Positions 8,149 through 16,404 of a stretch of DNA of 64,000 nucleotides are shown here, one piece after another. Position 1 is the first letter of the stretch; each line of letters opens with the position of its first letter. The stretch covers positions 2,030,380-2,094,379 of the forward strand of contig NC_018664.1 of NCBI RefSeq assembly GCF_000299355.1, given 5' to 3'. The notes below the pieces were generated by a model. The model was not told the DNA's origin and did no database searches. It was given only the letters and a program-made list of their open reading frames with translations. The translations under genes were made by a program, and so were the position numbers. Source of the DNA: Gottschalkia acidurici 9a (lineage in GTDB: Bacteria > Bacillota > Clostridia > Tissierellales > Gottschalkiaceae).

Positions 8149-9414
8149 TTATTTGGGTTCACCAACTTCTTTTCCTGCTATATAACGTCTTACAATATTT
8201 CTATCGTCCCCTATATATATAAATCTTTGTAATCTCTCTTCTACACATCTAAAGTCTTTATCACCTAAATTATCATCATTTATAACTAGAGCATCAAATT
8301 CATATCCTTTTTCAAAAGAACCTACTTTTCCAAAGAACTCTCCTCCAGCTTTAGTACCTAGATAGAATACTTCTGATGTAGTTAATGGCTTTTCTTCACG
8401 GTTAACATAAACCCTATTCATTTTAGAAGCTTCAATTGCTTGACTCATAACTTTATATATTCCTACTTGATGTCCTGCTCCCACATCGCTTCCAAGTGCT
8501 ACTTTCACTCCAGATTCTAGAAATCTTCTCACGGGCATTATTCCTGATGATAGATTATAGTTACCGTTAGGACAGTGAGCTGAAACAGTTCCTCTCTCAG
8601 CAAGAAGCTTTATTTCTTCATCTGTGCTGTGAACAGTATGAGCCATTACAGTATTATCATTTAAAAGACCCATTCCATCATATACTGATGCATATGAATT
8701 ATATTCTGGATGAAGATCTTTAACCCATTCAATCTCGCCTTCATTTTCAGAAAGGTGACTCTGAATCTTAACATTATATTTTTTTGAAAGATCCGATAAC
8801 CCTTTCATAAGCTTTTCAGTACAAGCAGGAACGAAACTCGGTGTAATTATTGGTTTTATTAATTTATATTTGTCTTTAGTATCTAAAATCCATTCTTCTG
8901 TAACCTTAAGTGATTCATCTGTATCTTCTATATAAAAATCTGGAGAGTTCCTATCCATGTTTATTTTTCCTATATAAGCCCCAATCCCTGATTTATCTAT
9001 TACGTCCATTAAAACATCAGTTCCATTTTTATGAATCGTTGAGAAAAGAACTACCCTAGTTGTACCGTTTCTCCAAAGCGCTTTAGCAACATTAGTATAA
9101 AGTCTCTTAGCATACTCTTCATCACCATATTTTGCTTCTTCCGGAAATGTGTATTTATTAAGCCAAGGCATAAGCTCTTCATCTAAACCAAGTCCAAGGT
9201 TTTGAAATTGAGGAGCATGAAAATGCATATCTACAAATCCTGGAATTATAAGCGAATCTCCAAAATCTTCAACTTCTACATTTTTATATTCTTTTGGAAT
9301 CTCTTTAAATATTCCTTTTACTAATCCATCTGATTCAATAAGATAACTATCCTCATGTATCTCAAATTTTTCTTTTGTTGCTGTATAAATTATATTACCT
9401 TTTAATATTTTCAA
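8149..9414 (-). CDS. guaD: Guanine deaminase
   Basis: An amidohydrolase of about 421 residues that converts guanine to xanthine and ammonia. Zn-binding and catalytic motifs are PGFVDMHFHAPQF (HxH, about residue 60), SHLSEN (His), VMAHTVH (His) and GSDVGAGH (Asp). The FHAPQFQNLG context is that of guanine deaminases rather than cytosine deaminase or hydantoinase. The frame extends to GTG 9423, but AGGAG would touch that codon. TTG 9414, 8 nt from AGGAG, is the better start. It lies between the purine permease and the xanthine dehydrogenase, so its product feeds the next enzyme. Confidence 0.92.
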   Translation of the reverse strand: MKILKGNIIYTATKEKFEIHEDSYLIESDGLVKGIFKEIPKEYKNVEVEDFGDSLIIPGFVDMHFHAPQFQNLGLGLDEELMPWLNKYTFPEEAKYGDEEYAKRLYTNVAKALWRNGTTRVVLFSTIHKNGTDVLMDVIDKSGIGAYIGKINMDRNSPDFYIEDTDESLKVTEEWILDTKDKYKLIKPIITPSFVPACTEKLMKGLSDLSKKYNVKIQSHLSENEGEIEWVKDLHPEYNSYASVYDGMGLLNDNTVMAHTVHSTDEEIKLLAERGTVSAHCPNGNYNLSSGIMPVRRFLESGVKVALGSDVGAGHQVGIYKVMSQAIEASKMNRVYVNREEKPLTTSEVFYLGTKAGGEFFGKVGSFEKGYEFDALVINDDNLGDKDFRCVEERLQRFIYIGDDRNIVRRYIAGKEVGEPK

Positions 9415-9539
9415 AACTGCCACTCCTAGTCTATTAACTTTTAAGTTTTTAAAGAACTATAATAATTTACTCAAAGTTAGTCTTCTGATGACAACTATTA
9501 AAAGCTCTTTTATCAGGTTTCCAAATATTAAATATATAT

Positions 9540-10865
9540 TTACAGCATTAGTAAATGTATTATAAATGTAACTGCAAGTATATACATTATAGGATTTACT
9601 TCTTTTGCTTTTCCTGCAGCAACTTTTACTATAACATATGATATAAAACCAAATGACATACCTTCTGATATACTAGCTGTTAAAGGCATCATTATAATTG
9701 TAAGGAATGAAGGTAGAGCGTCTGTAAAGTCACTAAAGTCTATGTTAGAAACCTCTCCAATCATCAGTGCTCCAAGTATCATTAGTACAGGTGCTGTAGC
9801 TGCTCCAGGAACTAATCCCGCAAGTGGTGTAAGGAATAGTGCTGCTAAGAATAGAAGTCCTGTTGTAACAGATGTTAAGCCTGTTTTACCACCTTCTGCA
9901 ACTCCTGATGCACTTTCAAGGTATGATGTAACTGTACAACTTCCAAATATTGCACCAACTATAGCACTAATCCCTCCAGCTATAAGTCCTTTGTTTATTC
10001 CTGGAAGGTTTCCGTTTTCATCAACTAATCCTGCTTTTGATGAAACAGCTATCAAAGTTCCTATGTTATCAAAAAGATCAACTATAGTTATAGTGAATAT
10101 TATTGAAATTATTCCATAGCCTATAGCTGCCATAATATCTAGCTGTCCAAATGTATCTATCGGAAGAGCTGGAACAAATGATATGATATCACCTATACCC
10201 TTAGGAGTAGGAGCTACTCCCATTATCATTCCAATTATAGTAGTTGCAGCTATTCCGATAAGAAATGCTCCTTTTACATTTCTAGCCATAAGTACACACA
10301 TTATTATAAGTCCAATTATAGATAATAATGTTGATGGGTTGGCTAAATCCCCAAGTGCTAAAAGTGAACTTTCTGAACCAACAACTATTCCGGCACTTTT
10401 AAACCCTATAAAAGATATAAATAAACCTATCCCCACACCAATAGCTGATTTAAGTACTTTAGGTATTGCATCAATAATCGCCTTTGTTATATTCGTTATT
10501 GCAAGTATGAATAAAACTATTCCTGAAACAAATACAGCTCCAAGAGCAGTTTGCCAGTTTAGACCCATACTACCGGTCAATACAAATGTAAACATTGCTC
10601 CAAGTCCTAAACCAGGTCCCATAGCTATTGGTAGATTCCCGTAAATTCCAACAAGAAGTGTAGAAAATGCAGATGAAAGTATAACTGCAGCTGTTGCACT
10701 TTCAAGCGGCATTCCAGCCACACTTAAAAACTGTCCTGGAACAAGAAAAATGATATAAGACATTGCTATAAAAGTTGTAAGACCAGCAATTATCTCAGTT
10801 CTAACACTAGTGTTTCTTTCAGTAAGCTTAAAGCGCCTATCTAAAAAAGAATTATTATTTTCCAT
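9540..10865 (-). CDS. Purine permease of the AzgA/PbuG (NCS2) group
   Basis: A 441-residue transporter with 12-14 membrane segments. Signatures are TEIIAGLTTFIAMSYI at the N-terminus, AMGPGLGLGAMFTF (about residue 83), FDNIGTLIAVSSKAG (about 268) and SCTVTSYLESASGVAEGG (about 311), typical of the COG2252 hypoxanthine/guanine/adenine family as opposed to UraA/PbuX. It is the first gene after the purine riboswitch and heads the operon with guanine deaminase and xanthine dehydrogenase. Transport of guanine or hypoxanthine is likely. Exact specificity is not readable. Its start has GGAGG seven bases upstream. Confidence 0.9.
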   Translation of the reverse strand: MENNNSFLDRRFKLTERNTSVRTEIIAGLTTFIAMSYIIFLVPGQFLSVAGMPLESATAAVILSSAFSTLLVGIYGNLPIAMGPGLGLGAMFTFVLTGSMGLNWQTALGAVFVSGIVLFILAITNITKAIIDAIPKVLKSAIGVGIGLFISFIGFKSAGIVVGSESSLLALGDLANPSTLLSIIGLIIMCVLMARNVKGAFLIGIAATTIIGMIMGVAPTPKGIGDIISFVPALPIDTFGQLDIMAAIGYGIISIIFTITIVDLFDNIGTLIAVSSKAGLVDENGNLPGINKGLIAGGISAIVGAIFGSCTVTSYLESASGVAEGGKTGLTSVTTGLLFLAALFLTPLAGLVPGAATAPVLMILGALMIGEVSNIDFSDFTDALPSFLTIIMMPLTASISEGMSFGFISYVIVKVAAGKAKEVNPIMYILAVTFIIHLLML

Positions 10866-11069
10866 CTTAAATACCTCCAGTTAATATTAGTTTTTGTTAT
10901 TTAAATAAGCCTTCATTTCGTGATAACGTTTTCATCATGACATTAAATTCCCCTTATTTTTATATTATCCTCTCCTTATAAATTATTATTATGAATATTC
11001 ATATTTTATTAAAATACATTATGCTATTACTCTCTCTAAGTTATTCTTAGATTTTCTATTTGTGAAAAT

Positions 11070-11136
11070 AAAAAAATCCGACTACAAGAATAACCCAAAA
11101 ATAGCAATTTTAAGCTGTGGTTATTCTTGTAGCCGG
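11070..11136 (-). terminator. Riboswitch expression-platform terminator
   Basis: An 18-bp stem (11119-11136 with 11078-11095, one G-U pair) is followed on - by ATTTTTTTATTTT. Its 5' arm contains the 3' strand of aptamer helix P1 and the end of P3, so terminator and aptamer exclude each other. Confidence 0.88.
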
Positions 11137-11195
11137 ATTATTTAAGGTAACCCGCTAGAAACTCTTAGACCATATTACTAAGGATATACAAGAAT
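11123..11195 (-). promoter_or_regulatory. Purine (guanine-class relative) riboswitch aptamer with altered pocket bases
   Basis: The - strand has the three-way junction of the purine class. P1 is ATTCTTGTA/TACAAGAAT. P2 is CTTAG/CTAAG with loop UAAUAUGGU, J2/3 is GUUUCUA, and P3 is CGGGUUA/UAAUCCG with loop CCUUAAA. The loop-loop bases match B. subtilis xpt. In xpt numbering U51 and C74 are kept, which excludes the adenine type. Position 53 is G (normally C) and position 73 is G (normally A); both belong to base triples around the ligand. It lies upstream of a purine permease, guanine deaminase and xanthine dehydrogenase, so it probably controls the whole operon. The alignment was done by hand. 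Confidence 0.85.
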
Positions 11196-11810
11196 CATAT
11201 TTATTTTTCATCATATTATTTAAATCCATTTTACAGTAGTATTCTTTGTATGTCAATTTCTTTTAATTATCCTCTTTAAGAAATTTTATACATTGTCTAT
11301 GATATCGCAAAAGCTACTCAGACTCAACCTTCCAATAATTATAATTTATTGAATTAAATAACGGTTGCATAAAACTAAATAGAACTCTTAATTTCCTTTT
11401 AAGGGTTAAAAATTATAAATTAAACTAACACGTATCTATTACCTTAATCAATAAACACATATACAACTATAAATTATCTCCATATGCTTTTAATTTTTTT
11501 ATACTTTTTTAGTATAGCTATTTTCTTTATTTAATCGTCTTATATCATTTCTTACAATATTATAATTACATAATAAACATAAACAGATAAAGCTAATCTT
11601 AGATTATTTAACATACTCATACCCATTTTTAGATCTATTAAATATTTTTCATTCTATTTTTTTAGCTAATCATATACTTTATATATGAGAATATAAGTGT
11701 AGTATATGATTAGTTGAAATTATTATATTATCTTCTGTTGCAATAGCATTATGTTTATTTTCTTCGACTTTTCTATTTAACCTACTTATTTAAACTCTAT
11801 ATTTTTTCTC
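11196..11810. other. AT-rich intergenic stretch with one long-stem hairpin
   Basis: I see no gene. A 13-bp perfect inverted repeat (11666-11678/11701-11713, 22-nt loop) is present without a T-run on either side. The promoter of the purine operon should lie just upstream of 11195 on the - strand, but no convincing -35/-10 pair could be picked in this very AT-rich DNA. Confidence 0.4.
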
Positions 11811-11862
11811 TATATACTTGAACTACGCCAACTCATATAAGTTGGCGTAGTTCAAGTATATA
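11811..11862. repeat. 23-bp perfect inverted repeat
   Basis: The arms 11811-11833 and 11840-11862 are exact complements around the 6-nt centre CATATA. The core is ACGCCAACT/AGTTGGCGT. It abuts repeat copy C. No T-run follows on either strand. It could be a degenerate terminator, a DNA cruciform or a protein site. Confidence 0.7.
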
Positions 11863-11865
11863 AAT

Positions 11866-11960
11866 AAATAAAGCCAGTCGAATCTTTTTACCCAACTGGC
11901 TAATAATGGTTATTATATAAATTTAATTGTATTAAACAACTATAGTTAAATGGAAATAAG
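11866..11960 (-). repeat. Repeat copy C (hairpin core only)
   Basis: The hairpin AGCCAGTCG/CAACTGGCT (11872-11880/11893-11901) is followed on - by TTTATTTATTTA, the same terminator-like core as the other copies. The promoter end of the element is not recognisable here. It stands between gatD and the purine riboswitch. Confidence 0.5.
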
Positions 11961-12154
11961 TACAATTAGATATTACTTATATTTGCTTTTAAGTATCCCT
12001 TAATTTTTTCCTATACTTTATTTTGATAATACTCTTCTCGATTCTACTATCTATCATCTTTAATAAACGTTCCTAGTAATAATCTTAATTCTATTTAATT
12101 TCAATAGCGAAAAGTATGTTATAGCACATAGTATAGGTACTCTAAATAAAATGA

Positions 12155-12907
12155 TTATTTAACTGCTGCTCGTTTTTCCCTGTTTATTATAAAGTTTTTA
12201 GCTTTTAACTCAATATCATCATCAAGTTCATCAAGATGTATTTTCTCACCATATTTCTTTTCAAGAGCATTCCTTATAAGCCTGTCTGCAATCTCAGGAT
12301 TTTTTGGCAATAACGAACCATGAAAATATGTGCAATAAGTATTTTTGTATATACATCCTTCAGTACCATCTTCACCATTATTACCGTTACCAACAACAAT
12401 TTTACCTATAGGTTTCATATTACCTATAAAAGTTCTACCTGAGTGATTTTCAAAACCAACATAAGTCTCATCCAGCTCTTCATTGTATATAACAGTATTT
12501 CCTATGAATCTAGTACTTCCACTCTCCGTGTAGAAGTCAAGAATTTCAGCACCAGGCAACTTTTCTCCTTTAGCTGTAGTGTAATACTTACCTAGAAGTT
12601 GATATCCACCGCAGATTGCTAACAATACCTTTTCTTCCTCTATATATTGTCTAAGTGCAAGTTTTTTTGTATTGATAAGATCCTCCGATACTATCTCTTG
12701 TTCGTAGTCTTGTCCACCACCGAAAAATACGATGTCATATTTATCAGGATCAAAGTCATCTCCAATAGATATGTTGGTAATATTAACCTTGATACCTCTC
12801 TTTTCAGCTCTATATTTGATGGTTAAAATATTTCCAAGATCGCCATATGCGTTCAATAAATCTGGATATAGGTGGCATATGTTTACTTCCATTATCTTAT
12901 TATCCAT
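12155..12907 (-). CDS. gatD: Lipid II isoglutaminyl synthase, glutamine amidotransferase subunit GatD
   Basis: A 250-residue class I glutamine amidotransferase of the CobB/CobQ-like type. The nucleophile is Cys99 in LLAICGGYQLLG, and the catalytic His lies in CTYFHGSLLPKNP (about residue 195). FFGGGQDYEQ is the usual oxyanion-side motif. It hydrolyses glutamine and passes ammonia to MurT, which amidates the alpha-carboxyl of D-Glu in lipid II. It starts one base after the murT stop, so the two are co-translated, as in staphylococci and clostridia. AAAGGAG precedes the ATG. Confidence 0.92.
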   Translation of the reverse strand: MDNKIMEVNICHLYPDLLNAYGDLGNILTIKYRAEKRGIKVNITNISIGDDFDPDKYDIVFFGGGQDYEQEIVSEDLINTKKLALRQYIEEEKVLLAICGGYQLLGKYYTTAKGEKLPGAEILDFYTESGSTRFIGNTVIYNEELDETYVGFENHSGRTFIGNMKPIGKIVVGNGNNGEDGTEGCIYKNTYCTYFHGSLLPKNPEIADRLIRNALEKKYGEKIHLDELDDDIELKAKNFIINREKRAAVK

Positions 12908-12908
12908 T

Positions 12909-14267
12909 TTACCATAGCTCCTTTATATAACCTTTTGTATTTAGAAATTTTCTAAAGTTTATCATTGCAGTATAGGTAGCCATAACGTACACAGTATCAC
13001 TTTCTGCTTCTTTTATTCCATTTAGAAGTTCTTCTTGATTTTCCATGATATTGAATTTGTCTACAGACATACCTGCTATCTTAAGTCTTAAAGCCATATC
13101 ATAGAGTCTAATGCCCGAAATAAATATCTTATCAAGATTAAGATTTGAAAGCTTTTCAAACTTTACGTCCCAAAGCCAAGAAACATCCCTTCCATCAGCA
13201 TAATTGTCATTAAGAAGCATTATCAAACTTATTTTTTTGCTCTCAAGGCCTACAGTATCTATTGCTTGGTCATAACCTGCAGGGTTTTTAACCAGTATAA
13301 TCTTGACTGCTTTGCCATCTATATCAATAGTTTCTTGTCTTCCAAAACTACTTTTTTGACTCTTAAGGGAATCGTATATTACCTCGTTGTCTATACCAAG
13401 TTCCTTTGCGACCGAATATGCACATAGCATGTTATATATGTTATATGTTCCTGGTACATTTATATAGTATTGATTACCACTGATTTCCACTGTAGATCCC
13501 TCTGGTGTAAGCTCAACAATTTTATCAATAGAATACCTAAGGTCAGGACGCTCATATCCACAATTGTCACAATAGAATTTTCCAAGATGGTTATAAGTTA
13601 GATAGTGGTATTTATAGGGACTCTTACACTTCTTGCAGAACTTAGAGTCTGCGTTAACATCTACTTTGGTATTCTGTTCAATGGAAGTATCAAAGCCAAA
13701 GTATACGGACTCATTAGGTAGACCAAGTTCTCCTAGTAATGACTCATCACCGTTAAGTACTAATTTAGAAGAAGAAGTTTTCTCTACACCTTCTAGTATT
13801 TTCTTAAGTGTAGTGTATACTTCTCCATATCTATCCAACTGATCTCTGAATAAATTTGTTATAGTTATGATTTCAGGAGTAATTATTTCAGTTATAAATT
13901 TGACATTAGCTTCGTCTACTTCTATAACAGCATACTTTTCATCCCTAGATTTTGAAAATGAGTAGTTGTCCACAAAACAAGCAACTATTCCTGAGTACAT
14001 GTTAGCACCTGTGCTGTTAGAGATTACTTTCTTTCCACTATCCTTAATCATACCTTGAATCATACTAGTAGTTGTCGTTTTTCCGTTTGTGCCTGTAACA
14101 AGTATTACTTTGTACCCTTTAGATACTGTCTTTAGTATACTTTTATCTAGTTTAAGAGCCACTTTCCCTGGAAAGCTACTTCCTCCTTTAAAGAACACTT
14201 TTGAAAACTTCATGACAGCCTTTGATGCAATAATGCTTGAAAATGTATTAATGTTAATCTTCAACAC
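12909..14267 (-). CDS. murT: Lipid II isoglutaminyl synthase, Mur ligase-like subunit MurT
   Basis: A 452-residue Mur ligase homologue. The P-loop VTGTNGKTTTTSMI is near residue 58, the central ligase domain carries NLFRDQLDRYGE, and a four-Cys zinc ribbon (CKKCKSPY ... CDNCGYERPD, about 213-243) is inserted, as is typical of MurT. The C-terminal DUF1727 region contains NDNYADGRDVSWLWD. It uses ATP to activate the D-Glu carboxyl of lipid II for amidation by GatD-derived ammonia. The frame begins at GTG 14267, but SD spacing is poor; the next TTG codon may be used instead. The N-terminal sequence aligns with the usual MurT start. Confidence 0.92.
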   Translation of the reverse strand: MLKININTFSSIIASKAVMKFSKVFFKGGSSFPGKVALKLDKSILKTVSKGYKVILVTGTNGKTTTTSMIQGMIKDSGKKVISNSTGANMYSGIVACFVDNYSFSKSRDEKYAVIEVDEANVKFITEIITPEIITITNLFRDQLDRYGEVYTTLKKILEGVEKTSSSKLVLNGDESLLGELGLPNESVYFGFDTSIEQNTKVDVNADSKFCKKCKSPYKYHYLTYNHLGKFYCDNCGYERPDLRYSIDKIVELTPEGSTVEISGNQYYINVPGTYNIYNMLCAYSVAKELGIDNEVIYDSLKSQKSSFGRQETIDIDGKAVKIILVKNPAGYDQAIDTVGLESKKISLIMLLNDNYADGRDVSWLWDVKFEKLSNLNLDKIFISGIRLYDMALRLKIAGMSVDKFNIMENQEELLNGIKEAESDTVYVMATYTAMINFRKFLNTKGYIKELW

Positions 14268-14671
14268 CTCATTTATAAAATATTAATTTATCTGCATTTA
14301 ATCTCTTGAAAGCTGAACATCTCTTACTTATATAATTCAATTTAAAAATAAAACTTAATTTTATTAGATACTTTTTAAATTGAATAATCTTTTTAAATAA
14401 CTCATTTTATTAAAAATCTTACCTACAAGGCATAAATGTAACATCATAATTTATATATAAAGCAATGTAATTAATTTTAGATAGTCATATATATTATCTA
14501 ACATTTAAGTATCTGATTCTCTCCCAAAATTAATTTTCTTATATAAAAGATAATCTATAGTTATATTAAGTATCTCATACCAAAATACATATAACTAAAT
14601 TCTATTTACTTATATTCACTAAAATATAAAAAAACACCATGTGTAATAAAAGTATATTCATTTTATCTGTG
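14268..14671. other. AT-rich intergenic stretch upstream of murT
   Basis: No gene, RNA or clear hairpin was seen. The murT promoter should lie here. Confidence 0.4.
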
Positions 14672-14689
14672 TGACAATATCTATTATCC

Positions 14690-14856
14690 AAAAATAAATT
14701 AAAGCCAGTTGAAAATCACGGTGGCTCAACTAGCTAATAATAATCATTTTTTTATTCAATCGTCACCATATAAAACTATTTATAAAAATCTTCTATTAAT
14801 ATTTAAATTCTAGAGAGTATGTCATCACTCATCTATTCCAATAATCGACAGATACA
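14690..14856 (-). ncRNA. Candidate small RNA, repeat copy D
   Basis: This is the best copy of the repeated element. The promoter at 14863-14891 should start transcription near 14856. The body has the stem GAGT/ACTC with an 8-nt loop, then CTCTCTAG and GGTGACGATTGAAT. The hairpin AGCTAGTTGA/TCAACTGGCT (14703-14712/14726-14735) is followed by TTTAATTTATTTTT. The GAGT stem pairs in copies A, D and E through compensatory changes (GAGT/GCTC, GAGT/ACTC, GAGTA/TACTC), which supports a structured RNA. It lies between the malK-like and murT genes. The family is unknown to me. Confidence 0.5.
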
Positions 14857-14862
14857 AATATC

Positions 14863-14891
14863 ATTATAAATTATTTCTATTGAAAATTCAA
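14863..14891 (-). promoter_or_regulatory. Promoter of repeat copy D
   Basis: TTGAAT (14886-14891) and TATAAT (14863-14868) on the - strand, with a 17-bp spacer, form a near-consensus sigma-A promoter. No ORF follows it, only the hairpin-ended element. Confidence 0.6.
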
Positions 14892-14920
14892 CGTTTTTCA
14901 TGATTTTTATATGCCTTTTT

Positions 14921-15223
14921 TTAAACGGTAGTTTTATCGATTCAGTGTTCTTTAAACCATCTAGCCATATTATAGCCTTAGATCGCTTAACCTATTCATT
15001 TTCACTTATAACATACTCATCTCAAATAGTAGCCCTATTAATTTTTTATTATCTTTTATAGAGATAACCCTATATTATTTCACTTACCCTATATAAATGT
15101 CTACTTATATCATAAATAAAAATAAAAAGTAAATTACTTTTAACTTTAGATTATAGTAATCATTATAACGGATTTATTGTCATGAAAAATATTGTTAAGA
15201 CCTAATCATCACAATGAATTAAT
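14921..15223. other. Intergenic stretch after the ABC operon
   Basis: I see no gene here. It separates repeat copy D from the end of the MalK-type gene. No clear terminator for that operon could be picked out. Confidence 0.35.
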
Positions 15224-16330
15224 TTAATAACTTATAATTTGTTCACTTTTTTTATCAAACATATGTATTTTTTCTTCATCAAAAACTATATCTATATAGT
15301 CCCCTATATTAGCAGTTATGTTTGCCTCTGTTTTTACTATTAATTCTTGCCCTCTTATATCTAAGTATAGATATGCTTCAGATCCTAGCATTTCTTTTAC
15401 TTCTACTTTTCCTTTTATATTATTATACTTTTCGTTTCTATTACATTTAATTGAAATTGCCTCTGGTCTTATTCCTACTATTATAGTTTTGTCTATATAT
15501 CCTTTTTCTTCTACCATTTTTGCTTTAGCACCAGGTAGTAAAATTTCATTTTCTTGAAATTTAATATAAATGTCGTTATATTTTTTTATTACCTTACATT
15601 CTATAAGATTTATCTGCGGTGACCCTATAAATGTGGCTACAAATACATTCGCAGGTGATGAGTAAATAGTTTGAGGATCTGCTATTTGTTGAACTAATCC
15701 GTCTTTAAGAACTACTATTCTTGATCCCATTGTCATTGCCTCAGTTTGATCGTGTGTTACATATATAAATGTTGTCTGAAGTTTTTTATGAAGCTTGCTT
15801 ATTTCTGTTCTCATATGAGTTCTTAATTTTGCATCTAAATTAGATAGTGGTTCATCCATTAAAAATACTTTTGGTTCTCTTACTATGGCTCTACCTAAAG
15901 CAACTCTTTGTTTTTGCCCTCCAGATAACTCTTTTGGTTTTCTATCTAAAAGGTCTATTATTCCTAATGTTTTAGCTGCATCTTCTACCTTTGCTTTTAT
16001 TTTATCTTTAGGCACTTTTCTCATTTTTAATCCGAATGCTATGTTTTCATATGCAGTTTTATGAGGATATAGAGCATAATTTTGAAAAACCATTGCTATA
16101 TCTCTATCCTTAGGCTCTACTTCATTTACTAAACCTTCATCTATATATAACTCTCCAGATGAAATTTCCTCAAGTCCAGCTATCATTCTAAGAATAGTTG
16201 ACTTTCCACATCCAGAAGGTCCTACTAACACTATAAATTCTTTATCTTTTATTTCTAAATTAAAGTTACTCACTGCATTATATCCATTAGGGTAAGTCTT
16301 TTCTATATTTTTAAGATTAATTTTTGCCAA
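15224..16330 (-). CDS. ABC transporter ATP-binding protein, MalK/UgpC/MsmK type
   Basis: About 368 residues. The Walker A GPSGCGKST is near residue 40, followed by the Q-loop, signature LSGGQKQRVALGRA, Walker B VFLMDEPLSNLDAK and switch His in VTHDQTEA. A C-terminal TOBE/OB domain runs from about 235. It energises a CUT1-type sugar importer, whose permeases and binding protein lie 3-6 kb upstream in the same operon. ATG 16339 sits directly against AGGAG, so TTG 16330 (9-nt spacing) is the likelier start. It is the last gene of the operon and the only ATPase in it. Whether it also serves the FtsX-like proteins is unknown. Confidence 0.9.
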   Translation of the reverse strand: MAKINLKNIEKTYPNGYNAVSNFNLEIKDKEFIVLVGPSGCGKSTILRMIAGLEEISSGELYIDEGLVNEVEPKDRDIAMVFQNYALYPHKTAYENIAFGLKMRKVPKDKIKAKVEDAAKTLGIIDLLDRKPKELSGGQKQRVALGRAIVREPKVFLMDEPLSNLDAKLRTHMRTEISKLHKKLQTTFIYVTHDQTEAMTMGSRIVVLKDGLVQQIADPQTIYSSPANVFVATFIGSPQINLIECKVIKKYNDIYIKFQENEILLPGAKAKMVEEKGYIDKTIIVGIRPEAISIKCNRNEKYNNIKGKVEVKEMLGSEAYLYLDIRGQELIVKTEANITANIGDYIDIVFDEEKIHMFDKKSEQIISY

Positions 16331-16404
16331 CTTCTTCATCTCCTAATTTACTAATTATAAAGTTCATTTTTAAGTAAAACTAGTCTACATTGACTTTTCA
16401 ATAT

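Noticed and set aside
10183-10644. 153-codon + strand frame opposite the purine permease
   Set aside because: It is a shadow of a strongly matched membrane transporter; no start signals.
11811-11862. CRISPR-like or IS terminal repeat
   Set aside because: A single dyad with no spacer array, no transposase and no target duplication.
14690-14891. Repeat family as IS200/IS605-type miniature element
   Set aside because: Hairpins near one end fit loosely, but a conserved promoter and terminator in the same unit and lack of a consistent insertion site made the RNA-gene reading better. It is not fully excluded.
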